Of a stretch of 12,811 nt of DNA, positions 1-7,001 are shown piece after piece. The notes under the pieces are model-generated. The model did no database searches. It was given only the letters and a program-made list of their open reading frames with translations, and was not told where the DNA came from. The translations under genes were made by a program, and so were the position numbers. The first letter of the stretch is position 1; every line of letters starts with the position of its first letter. Origin of the DNA: an uncultured Blautia sp. (GTDB lineage Bacteria; Bacillota; Clostridia; Lachnospirales; Lachnospiraceae); NCBI GenBank assembly GCA_946629475.1, contig CAMOXX010000058.1, forward strand, positions 1 through 12,811, written 5' to 3'.

Positions 1-720
1 GCCGGAAATATAGTTTCTGTGAAGGGGACTCTCCATCTTTATGCGGTCCTGATGAAACGCAGTGAAGAGGGGAGTATCGTCAACGGCCAGCTTTACGGCT
101 CCGGCAGCCCGGATACCTCGGCTTACAAGGAAATCATTTTTGTTGGGGATTCCCGCACGGTGCGTCTTAAAAAGGCTCTCATCAGGCAGATAACCGAGGA
201 AAAACTGAAGAAAAGAAACGTCACTTTTATCTGTAAAAACGGGCAGGGGCTCAAATGGTTTAAGGACAAGGGTTATACTGCTTTGATGAATGACCTGAAA
301 AAGCAGGATGCATCCGATACACGGCCGACCGCGGTTATCATAAATCTGGGCGTCAACGATCTTGGGGCATATAATGAGTATGTCAGCTGCATGAAGCAGA
401 TTGCACCTGCCCTGAAAGAGAAGGGCTGTGAACTGTTCTATATGTCGGTCAACCCGATTAACAGTGTTATGATAAAACAGAAAGGTTTCAATGCCAGACA
501 GGAAAGCCAGGTTCGTAAGTTTAATTCGTCCATAAAGTCCGGCCTTTCCGGAACCTACAGATTTATTGATGTATACTCATGGCTGATGCAGACCGGCTTC
601 AGCACAAACAGAGGAGAAGAAGGCTACGACATTGGAGACGATGATGGCCTTCACTATACTGTGAACACGTACAAGAGGATTTACCTGCGGTGTCTTCAGT
701 TCCTGGCAGGGGATCTGTAA
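1..720 (+). CDS. SGNH/GDSL-type hydrolase, 5'-truncated by window edge
   Basis: The frame is open to base 1, so the true start lies upstream. GTG at 19 and ATG at 52 are possible starts but have no convincing ribosome binding site. Numbering from the GTG, the SGNH blocks are visible: nucleophile block FVGDSRTVRL with Ser45, block III NLGVND with Asn113, and the C-terminal DGLHY with Asp209 and His212. These residues fit a catalytically competent esterase or acyl-hydrolase of the SGNH fold; the substrate cannot be read from the sequence. The residues before the fold (ending KGTLHLYAVLMKR) resemble the end of a Listeria/Bacteroides-type (InlB B) repeat, which usually ends in a 'vtLYA.W' strand, so the complete protein may be a larger secreted or surface protein. 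No signal peptide or membrane segment is visible in the part present. asnS begins 26 nt downstream, so the two may share a transcript. Confident of the fold, not of the function. Confidence 0.8.
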   Translation, partial: AGNIVSVKGTLHLYAVLMKRSEEGSIVNGQLYGSGSPDTSAYKEIIFVGDSRTVRLKKALIRQITEEKLKKRNVTFICKNGQGLKWFKDKGYTALMNDLKKQDASDTRPTAVIINLGVNDLGAYNEYVSCMKQIAPALKEKGCELFYMSVNPINSVMIKQKGFNARQESQVRKFNSSIKSGLSGTYRFIDVYSWLMQTGFSTNRGEEGYDIGDDDGLHYTVNTYKRIYLRCLQFLAGDL

Positions 721-746
721 ATAAACGCAGTGGAAAGGATAAACAA

Positions 747-2138
747 ATGAAATTAACAACGATCAGAGACATTTTCAGAAAACGTGAAGATTTTATCGGA
801 AAGAAGATTACCGTAGGTGGGTGGGTGCGTTCCGTGCGCGCGTCAAAAGCTTTCGGCTTTATCATCCTTCATGACGGGACTTTTTTTGAACCCCTTCAGG
901 TTGTTTATCATGACAACATGGATAACTTTAAGGAAGTATCCAGACTGAATGTTGGTGCCGCCCTGATTGTGACAGGAACACTGGTCGCAACACCGGACGC
1001 GAAGCAGCCATTTGAAATACAGGCGGATTCCGTTGAGGTTGAGGGAGAATCCCTGCCCGAGTATCCGCTCCAGAAGAAGCGCCACACGCTTGAGTACCTT
1101 CGGACAATGACGCATCTTCGTCCGCGGACAAACACCTTCCAGGCTGTTTTCCGCGTAAGGTCGCTGTGCGCATATGCAATTCATAAATTCTTCCAGGAGA
1201 GAGGATTTGTATATGTTCATACGCCTCTCATCACGGCCAGTGATGCGGAAGGAGCAGGAGAAATGTTCCAGGTTACGACGATGGATCTCACAAATCCGCC
1301 GAAAAAAGAGGATGGTTCCGTTGATTATTCACAGGATTTCTTCGGGAAAGCGACGAACCTGACGGTGAGCGGCCAGCTGAACGGCGAGACATTTGCCCAG
1401 GCATTCCGGAACATCTATACGTTTGGGCCGACGTTCCGTGCTGAGAATTCCAACACGACGAGGCATGCCGCAGAATTCTGGATGATCGAGCCGGAGATTG
1501 CCTTTGCAGATCTCCAGGATGACATGGCTCTCGCTGAGGATATGCTGAAATACGTGATCCGGTATGTGCTTGAGAATGCCCCCGAGGAGATGAATTTCTT
1601 CAATTCCTTTATCGACAAAGGGCTTCTCGACAGGCTGAATCACGTGATAGATTCCGAGTTTGGCCATGTAACCTACACGGAAGCGGTCAAACTTCTGGAA
1701 CAGAATAACGATAATTTTGAATACAAAGTATTCTGGGGCTGTGATCTTCAGACAGAGCATGAGAGATATCTGACGGAGGAAATCTTCAAGCGTCCTGTAT
1801 TTGTTACGGATTATCCGAAAGACATCAAGGCGTTTTATATGAAGCTCAATGAGGATGGGAAAACGGTTGCGGCTATGGACTGCCTCGTGCCCGGAATCGG
1901 TGAGATTATCGGAGGAAGCCAGAGAGAGGACAGCTATGAAAAGCTGAAAACCCGCATATCGGAGACGGGAATGAAGGAGGAGGACTACGGATTTTATCTT
2001 GATCTGCGAAAATACGGCACGACCAGACATGCCGGTTTTGGACTTGGCTTTGAACGCATGATCATGTATCTGACCGGAATGGGAAATATCCGCGACGTGA
2101 TTCCTTTCCCGAGAACAGTCAATAACTGCGATTTGTAA
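747..2138 (+). CDS. asnS: Asparagine--tRNA ligase
   Basis: Cytoplasmic class IIb aminoacyl-tRNA synthetase of 463 residues, the usual length for bacterial AsnS. It joins asparagine to tRNA-Asn using ATP. An OB-fold anticodon-binding domain occupies about residues 1-115 (KKITVGGWVRS near its start). The catalytic domain follows, with class II motif 2 around FRAENSNTTRHAAEFW (Arg231, Glu233) and motif 3 GFGLGFERM (Arg437). The TFRAENSNTTRHAAEF and MGNIRDVIPFPRT stretches fit AsnRS better than AspRS. The start is the ATG at 747, preceded by GGAAAGG at 732-738 with 8 nt spacing. The frame can be extended to 690 inside the upstream gene, but that would add 19 residues unlike the family. It lies 26 nt after the SGNH gene and 17 nt before the YhaO-like gene, so it is probably in an operon. 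There is no room for a T-box leader directly upstream; any such control would have to sit before the window. Confidence 0.97.
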   Translation: MKLTTIRDIFRKREDFIGKKITVGGWVRSVRASKAFGFIILHDGTFFEPLQVVYHDNMDNFKEVSRLNVGAALIVTGTLVATPDAKQPFEIQADSVEVEGESLPEYPLQKKRHTLEYLRTMTHLRPRTNTFQAVFRVRSLCAYAIHKFFQERGFVYVHTPLITASDAEGAGEMFQVTTMDLTNPPKKEDGSVDYSQDFFGKATNLTVSGQLNGETFAQAFRNIYTFGPTFRAENSNTTRHAAEFWMIEPEIAFADLQDDMALAEDMLKYVIRYVLENAPEEMNFFNSFIDKGLLDRLNHVIDSEFGHVTYTEAVKLLEQNNDNFEYKVFWGCDLQTEHERYLTEEIFKRPVFVTDYPKDIKAFYMKLNEDGKTVAAMDCLVPGIGEIIGGSQREDSYEKLKTRISETGMKEEDYGFYLDLRKYGTTRHAGFGLGFERMIMYLTGMGNIRDVIPFPRTVNNCDL

Positions 2139-2155
2139 TAGAGGAGGATACTCTT

Positions 2156-3211
2156 TTGAAGTTTATTCATCTTGCCGATGTTCATCTTGGTGCGGTTCCT
2201 GACAGAGGAACCGCATGGAGCGGCAGGCGGGAGGAGGAGATCTGGGAAACATTCCGCCGGATTATTGCGGGGATTCGTGAAAATCCGGTGGATTTGTTGT
2301 TTATCGCGGGAGACCTGTTTCACCGTCAGCCTCTTCTGAAGGAACTGAAAGAGGTGAACCGGCTCTTCAAATCGATTCCGGAGACGAATATTTATGTGAT
2401 CGCCGGGAATCATGACTATCTGAATCGTGATTCCGCTTACCGGAAATTCCGATGGGCTGACAATGTTGTCTTTTTCGACAGTGAGGATCTCCAGTGTATT
2501 GACGACGACCGGGTGCCTGTAACAGTTTACGGATTCAGTTACTGTCATCAGGAAATCAGGGAGCGGCTGCTCGACGGGATCTGCCCGGAGGAAGGAGACG
2601 GATATCATATCCTGCTGGCACACTGCGGCGATGAGAAGCATGTCCCTGTGGATTATAAACAGCTGATGGCCGCAGGGTTTGACTATCTTGCACTCGGCCA
2701 TATTCATAAACCAAGAATATGGGATTCCGGACTGGCGGCTTTTTCCGGTGCTCCGGAGCCGATTGACCGGAATGATACCGGACCGCACGGTTATATCGAG
2801 GGGTGGACTGAGAATGGAAAGATTCATACTCGTTTTGTTCCGTGCGCAGTACGGATGTATGATGTGATCACTCTGGAAATTGATGAAGACACTACCAGAG
2901 AAGGACTGGAGGAGAAGCTTGCAGAGGAGGTTTCGGAGAGAGGACAGGACAATATCTTCCGGGTTGTCCTTACCGGAGTAAGAACTCCCGAACTGCTGCT
3001 GATTCCCGAAAAACTGAAGGCGTGCGGAAACATTGCCGATATTCGTGACGAATCACAGCTGGCATATGACCTGGAAGCTCTGAAGAGACAGTACGCCGGC
3101 ACATTGATTGGTGATTATATCCGCTTCTTTTCCGGCAAAATATCGGAGACAGAAGAAAAAGCTCTTTTTTATGGCCTGCAGGCACTGCTTACGACCAGCA
3201 GGGCGCGATAA
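2156..3211 (+). CDS. yhaO: YhaO/SbcD-like metallophosphoesterase (DNA repair nuclease subunit)
   Basis: A 351-residue protein of the calcineurin-like phosphoesterase superfamily, Mre11/SbcD branch. All metal-binding blocks are present in order: HLADVHLG (Asp8, His10), IAGDLFH (Asp53), IAGNHDYL (Asn85, His86), LLAHCGD (His156) and LGHIHKP (His182, His184). It should therefore be an active Mn-dependent nuclease. The C-terminal third (about 220-351) is less conserved and probably forms the capping and partner-binding region. The start is TTG at 2156 with a strong GAGGAGGA at 2141-2148; no ATG in frame nearby would keep the first metal ligands. The gene for its probable partner ATPase begins 27 nt downstream, the same arrangement as sbcD-sbcC and B. 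subtilis yhaO-yhaN. By family knowledge it would process DNA ends or hairpins together with that ATPase. The family is secure; naming it yhaO rather than sbcD rests on the YhaN-like neighbour. Confidence 0.88.
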   Translation: MKFIHLADVHLGAVPDRGTAWSGRREEEIWETFRRIIAGIRENPVDLLFIAGDLFHRQPLLKELKEVNRLFKSIPETNIYVIAGNHDYLNRDSAYRKFRWADNVVFFDSEDLQCIDDDRVPVTVYGFSYCHQEIRERLLDGICPEEGDGYHILLAHCGDEKHVPVDYKQLMAAGFDYLALGHIHKPRIWDSGLAAFSGAPEPIDRNDTGPHGYIEGWTENGKIHTRFVPCAVRMYDVITLEIDEDTTREGLEEKLAEEVSERGQDNIFRVVLTGVRTPELLLIPEKLKACGNIADIRDESQLAYDLEALKRQYAGTLIGDYIRFFSGKISETEEKALFYGLQALLTTSRAR

Positions 3212-3238
3212 AAAACAGTCCAGGAGATTTTTGATACT

Positions 3239-4774
3239 ATGCTGATAAGAAAGATCGCAATCCGTAATTTTGGCAAAATTCATAACAGGACTTTCGAATT
3301 CACGGACGGAATCAACATCCTTTTCGGCGAAAATGAGAGTGGAAAAACCACCCTGCATACTTTCATTAAGTGTATGTTTTACGGGATACCCAGGATGAGA
3401 GGACGAGCCGCGAAGAATGATACCTACAGGACTTATGAGCCGTGGGAAAATCCGGGAGAGTACGGAGGCACAATCTGGTTTGAAGCGGATGGGATGCATT
3501 ACCGTCTGACGCGCAATTTCAACCGGGAAAGGCCGTATCAGGAGCTCCTTTGCGAAACAACGGGGGCATTGGTTGATCCGGACAACGGTGCGCTGGAGGA
3601 TATTCTGGGCGACGTGAGCGAAGCGGTATATGATAATACGGTGTCGATCGGTCAGATGAAAAGTGTGACGGGACAGGATCTGGTGCGGGAGCTGCAGAAC
3701 TATATGGCCGGGTATGAGGGGAGCGCGGACAGCACAATCGATATACACCGGGCATCACAGATGCTGAAGATGACGCGGAAGGGGTATCAGGTACAGGAAA
3801 ACAAGCGGAAAAAGTCCATCGAGGCGGAACAGATACGTCTTCAGTCACGCATCAGTTATCTGGAGGAAGAAGAGAAAAAACTTGAGAGCAGAATGAACAG
3901 TCTTCAGGATGCACTCGATGAACTGGAACCGGATGGAAGAGGGGGATTTGAGAGGAAAAGCCAGGAAACTAGACGGATGGCCCGCATTACAGGCATCGGG
4001 GCAGCGGTAGTCTCCTGCATCCTTCTGGTCCTGGCACTGCTGATGCTGAAAAGCACGTACAGAGCAGTTACGGTGATATGCGCAGTGATCGTTCTCGGAA
4101 TCGGTTTCCTGCGAAGATACATGCTGGGAAAAGAGGCGGATCGTCTGGAGGACCGCATGGAAAAATGGCAGGAGCACTATAAAAAGCTTTCCTGGGAACT
4201 GAAGCATACGAAGAGAGCCCTGACGGAAAAGAAAAAAGCCATTGAAAATCTGCGCGCCGAGTACAACGAGGGTGAGGATGCACTCTACAGGATCTCGCCG
4301 GAGGCCGAGGAGGTCCGCGCAATCAATATCGCTCTGTCTACGATTGAATCACTCTCCGGGAATATCAATTCCCAGATCGGAAACAGGCTTAGAGAACGCA
4401 CTTCGCGGATACTTGCGGGGATTACCGGTGGAAAATACACGGAAGTTCTTATGAGCGAGGATTTGAAAATGGCTGTCAATACAGAGGAGAGAGTGGTGCC
4501 GCTCGAAAGGCTGAGCCGCGGTACGCTGGAACAGATTTATTTTTCCCTGCGAATGGCTGCGGGAGAACTGTTCTGCGGAGGAAAGCCGTTTCCGGTTATT
4601 CTGGATGATGTGTTCGGCATGTACGATGAGGATAGACTGATGTCTCTTCTGATCTGGCTTAGCGGAGAAAAGAGGCAGGTCATGATCAGTACCTGCAGCG
4701 GACGGGAAGCAGAACTCCTGCTCGAAGAAAAGATTCCGTTTAATGAACTGCTGCTGGGGGAAGGTTCTGTATGA
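3239..4774 (+). CDS. yhaN: YhaN-like Rad50/SMC-type ATPase with central membrane hairpin
   Basis: A 511-residue ABC-type ATPase of the Rad50/SbcC/YhaN class. The N-terminal half-domain has Walker A GENESGKTT (30-38) and a Q-loop-like SIGQ (Gln139). The C-terminal half has the signature LSRGTLEQIYFSLRMA (from 425) and Walker B VILDDVFG (Asp456, Asp457). Between them two charged, probably coiled-coil arms (about 190-248 and 291-355) flank two hydrophobic helices at about 249-290 (ITGIGAAVVSCILLVLALLM, then VTVICAVIVLGIGFL) joined by a turn of about five residues. No Cys-x-x-Cys zinc hook is seen. It is much shorter than B. subtilis YhaN, which I recall as near 960 residues. It probably pairs with the upstream YhaO-like nuclease and tethers it to the membrane; this is inferred. 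Start ATG at 3239, with AGGAG at 3222-3226, a rather long 12-nt spacing. The stop codon lies inside the loop of the terminator hairpin. Confidence 0.85.
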   Translation: MLIRKIAIRNFGKIHNRTFEFTDGINILFGENESGKTTLHTFIKCMFYGIPRMRGRAAKNDTYRTYEPWENPGEYGGTIWFEADGMHYRLTRNFNRERPYQELLCETTGALVDPDNGALEDILGDVSEAVYDNTVSIGQMKSVTGQDLVRELQNYMAGYEGSADSTIDIHRASQMLKMTRKGYQVQENKRKKSIEAEQIRLQSRISYLEEEEKKLESRMNSLQDALDELEPDGRGGFERKSQETRRMARITGIGAAVVSCILLVLALLMLKSTYRAVTVICAVIVLGIGFLRRYMLGKEADRLEDRMEKWQEHYKKLSWELKHTKRALTEKKKAIENLRAEYNEGEDALYRISPEAEEVRAINIALSTIESLSGNINSQIGNRLRERTSRILAGITGGKYTEVLMSEDLKMAVNTEERVVPLERLSRGTLEQIYFSLRMAAGELFCGGKPFPVILDDVFGMYDEDRLMSLLIWLSGEKRQVMISTCSGREAELLLEEKIPFNELLLGEGSV

Positions 4775-4793
4775 ACCATCCCCCGGCTTTTTT
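4754..4793 (+). terminator. Intrinsic terminator overlapping the yhaN stop codon
   Basis: GGGGGAAGGTTC (4756-4767) pairs with GAACCATCCCCC (4773-4784) with a single A-A mismatch. A C-G pair and a T-G wobble extend the base to 4754/4786. The loop is TGTAT and is followed almost at once by six T residues at 4788-4793. The yhaN stop codon (4772-4774) lies at the loop and 3' arm, so the last codons of the gene form the 5' arm. On the minus strand the same stem forms but no T-run follows it, so it should stop the plus-strand operon better than the converging prs transcript. Confidence 0.9.
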
Positions 4794-5988
4794 ATTGCTC
4801 TAATGCCTGAAAACCATTTTCCTGGTACATGTTCACATACCGGTGGATTCTTTCAACCGGATTCAGAAGATGGCTGATCGAAAGATCATGGTTCAGTGTG
4901 TCAATGATCAGAGCAATGTATTTACTCATATCCACCGAGATATAATACGGCTTTGCCAGAAGTTCGGGGGACTGGTATACCAGATTGGTGGTCAGAAGGC
5001 CGTCGAATATCCCTTTTGCATAAGCATCGTCAAATTTGCGCAGACCATCGGTAAAGATGCCGAAGGTAGAGCAGATAAAAATCCTGCCGGAGCTGCGCTG
5101 CTTCAGCATAGAAGCTATCTCGAGAACCGTTTCTCCTGACGAAATCATATCATCGATGAGAATCAGATCCTTGCCGGACAGAGATGGTCCGAGAAATTCG
5201 TATGCCGCGATGGGGTGCCTTCCGCCGACATAGCGGGAGTAGTCCAGCCTTTTATAGTACATTCCCATATCAACCCCAAGAATATTGGCAAGATAGATGG
5301 CTCTGTTCATGCTGCCTTCATCGGGGCTGATAATCATAAAGTGATTATTGTCAATGTGAAGGCCGCTGACATTGTTCAGGAGGCCTTTGATAAACTGATA
5401 GGATGGCTGAACCGTTTCAAATCCGTCCAACGGTGTGGCGTTCTGCACACGGGAGTCGTGAGCGTCGAAAGTTATGATATTCTCAACACCCATATCAATC
5501 AGCTCCTGGAGGGCGGTAGCACAGTCCAGAGACTCACGGGTGTTGCGGATGTCCTGCCTGCTCTCGTAGAGATAGGGCATAATTACGTTTATTCGGCGCG
5601 CCTTACCGCCGATTGCTCCGATCACACGCTTCAGATCCTGAAAATGATCATCCGGAGACATCAGGTTTGTAAACTTCCCGATGGTATATGTAAGGCTGTA
5701 ATTACAGACATCCAGAAGAATATAAATGTCGTCACCGCGCACAGACTCGGAGACAACTGCCTTGCCTTCTCCAGAGCCAAATCTGGGGTTCTGAACTTTG
5801 ATACGAAAAGAATTCCGCTGATAACCTTCGAACATGAAAGAATCCAGAGCATTATGCTCCCGTTCAATCCGCCACTTCACCAGCCATTCGTCAACGCGTT
5901 TTCCAAGTGCCTGACTGCTTTCAAGCGGAATCAGGCCGAGGCGTCCAACAGGAAGAGCAGTTATTCCGTCCGGTGTAAGTTTTGCCAT
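4792..5988 (-). CDS. prs: Ribose-phosphate pyrophosphokinase (PRPP synthetase), divergent clostridial form
   Basis: Converts ribose 5-phosphate and ATP to PRPP, the precursor for purine, pyrimidine, NAD, histidine and tryptophan synthesis, in the cytoplasm. In a 398-residue product, GKARRINVIMPYLYESRQD (Arg144, Gln145, Asp146) matches the Prs Mg/ATP loop 'RINVVIPYFGYARQD'. FDAHD (174-178) matches the 'DLHA' region, YKRLDYS (245-251) the catalytic flexible loop, and LILIDDMISSGET (275-287) the phosphoribosyltransferase PRPP loop. It is about 80 residues longer than the usual 310-320-residue enzyme, with an N-terminal extension and inserts such as NYSLTYTIGKF. I chose the start at 5988 (MAKLTPDG), with GGAGG at 5998-6002 and 9 nt spacing. 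An ATG at 5994 is only 3 nt from that site, and it overlaps the upstream stop as ATGA. It is last in the minus-strand cluster and converges on yhaN, overlapping that gene's terminator. Confidence 0.85.
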   Translation of the reverse strand: MAKLTPDGITALPVGRLGLIPLESSQALGKRVDEWLVKWRIEREHNALDSFMFEGYQRNSFRIKVQNPRFGSGEGKAVVSESVRGDDIYILLDVCNYSLTYTIGKFTNLMSPDDHFQDLKRVIGAIGGKARRINVIMPYLYESRQDIRNTRESLDCATALQELIDMGVENIITFDAHDSRVQNATPLDGFETVQPSYQFIKGLLNNVSGLHIDNNHFMIISPDEGSMNRAIYLANILGVDMGMYYKRLDYSRYVGGRHPIAAYEFLGPSLSGKDLILIDDMISSGETVLEIASMLKQRSSGRIFICSTFGIFTDGLRKFDDAYAKGIFDGLLTTNLVYQSPELLAKPYYISVDMSKYIALIIDTLNHDLSISHLLNPVERIHRYVNMYQENGFQALEQ

Positions 5989-5990
5989 GA

Positions 5991-6983
5991 TCATTTTCCT
6001 CCATTGATTTTTTTCAATATCCGTATATCCTTTCCGATCAGCTTGCACATGTGGTAAGCACTGGCGATACGTGAGAAAGTCCGCTCAGAGTAAGTGTCTG
6101 AAAAGTTCCTGAGCGACAGATTGGTCGAGATCACTGTGGGTTTCTGCTTCAGAAGCCGCTCATTCACACAAAGAAACAGCTGTGATGAGACAAAAGCATT
6201 GGTAAGCTCGGTTCCGAGATCGTCGATAATCAGCAGGTCACAGTCAAAAATAATACTGTCTGGGGCAGAGGTCCTGTCTTCACCGAATGCAGCGGCAGCG
6301 AGATGGTCAAACAGGTCGAAAGATGAAAAATAGAGAACACTGTGCGATGCCGAGAGCAGTTCCGCAGCGATACAGTGTGACAGGAATGTTTTTCCGACCC
6401 CTGTATCCCCATAAAAGAAAAGGTTCGAAAAGGTGTCGTCAAAATGTTCCGTAAACTCCTGTGAAACCTGAAAAGCATTCCGGGCAAGCTCAGCGGCGGA
6501 TTTTCCGGTGGCTTCATCTTTGATGGACTCAGGATACCATTTCAGGGAAAAGGTATTGAAGTTTTCTTTTCGGAGAATTTCATCCAGATCCTTTTGCCGA
6601 TAGAGCAGGTCGATTTCAAGCTGCCGGAAACAGGAGCATTTTTTACCGCCCTCTGTGAAGCCGGTATCATGGCAGATCGGGCAGGTGTCAGGCATCTCCA
6701 GATAATCCACGGGATAACCATAGGAACGGAGAAGAAGCTGCCTTTCTTCTTCGAGTTCTGCGGTCCGGGCATGGAGGGATGCGGACTCTGAAGAGAAGCC
6801 GCTGAGCAGGGACTTTCTGATATGCTCTGCAGACAGCGCGCTGATCTGCCGGTTGATTTCCGCTATACGGGGGATTTTCCGGAAAATTTCCTCCCGCCGG
6901 GATTCGAGAAGGCGGTGATTTGCGTTCTGTCTGCGGCTGTATTCTCTCATGATAAGATCATACTGGTCATTTCTTAATGCCAC
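5991..6983 (-). CDS. DnaI/DnaC-like helicase loader (AAA+ ATPase)
   Basis: A 330-residue AAA+ ATPase of the DnaC/DnaI/IstB group that would load the replicative helicase onto DNA at origins or stalled forks. The N-terminal region is helical and charged. It is followed by a cysteine cluster CPICHDTGFTEGGKKCSCF (Cys101, 104, 116, 118), probably a zinc site as in DnaI-type loaders. Walker A is YGDTGVGKT (191-199), Walker B LLIIDDLGTE (Asp254, Asp255), sensor 1 STN (286-288), and SERTFSRI (299-306) holds the arginine-finger candidates Arg301 and Arg305. The start is GTG at 6983, with AGGAG at 6994-6998 and 10 nt spacing; the next Met is at residue 12. It lies 18 nt after the DnaD-type gene, matching the B. 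subtilis dnaB-dnaI pairing, and prs starts 2 nt after its stop. IstB of IS21 is a relative, but no IstA transposase or IS ends are present, so a chromosomal loader is preferred. Confidence 0.88.
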   Translation of the reverse strand: MALRNDQYDLIMREYSRRQNANHRLLESRREEIFRKIPRIAEINRQISALSAEHIRKSLLSGFSSESASLHARTAELEEERQLLLRSYGYPVDYLEMPDTCPICHDTGFTEGGKKCSCFRQLEIDLLYRQKDLDEILRKENFNTFSLKWYPESIKDEATGKSAAELARNAFQVSQEFTEHFDDTFSNLFFYGDTGVGKTFLSHCIAAELLSASHSVLYFSSFDLFDHLAAAAFGEDRTSAPDSIIFDCDLLIIDDLGTELTNAFVSSQLFLCVNERLLKQKPTVISTNLSLRNFSDTYSERTFSRIASAYHMCKLIGKDIRILKKINGGK

Positions 6984-7001
6984 GGATCCAATACTCCTCT
7001 A

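Noticed and set aside
690..746. Upstream extension of asnS to an ATG at 690
   Set aside because: It lies inside the SGNH gene, lacks a ribosome binding site, and adds residues absent from the family. The ATG at 747 has a good site and gives the usual length.
721..746. T-box or other leader before asnS
   Set aside because: Only 26 nt separate it from the upstream stop codon, too short for a T-box.
1994..2827. 277-codon open frame on the minus strand across asnS and yhaO
   Set aside because: It spans two well-supported genes on the other strand and shows no recognisable domain.
5215..6057. 280-codon open frame on the plus strand opposite prs
   Set aside because: It is a mirror of the prs coding frame, has no ribosome binding site or family resemblance, and prs has clear motifs on the other strand.
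5991..6983. IstB subunit of an IS21-type element
   Set aside because: No IstA transposase, terminal repeats or target duplication, and the gene sits beside a DnaD-family gene as chromosomal loaders do.
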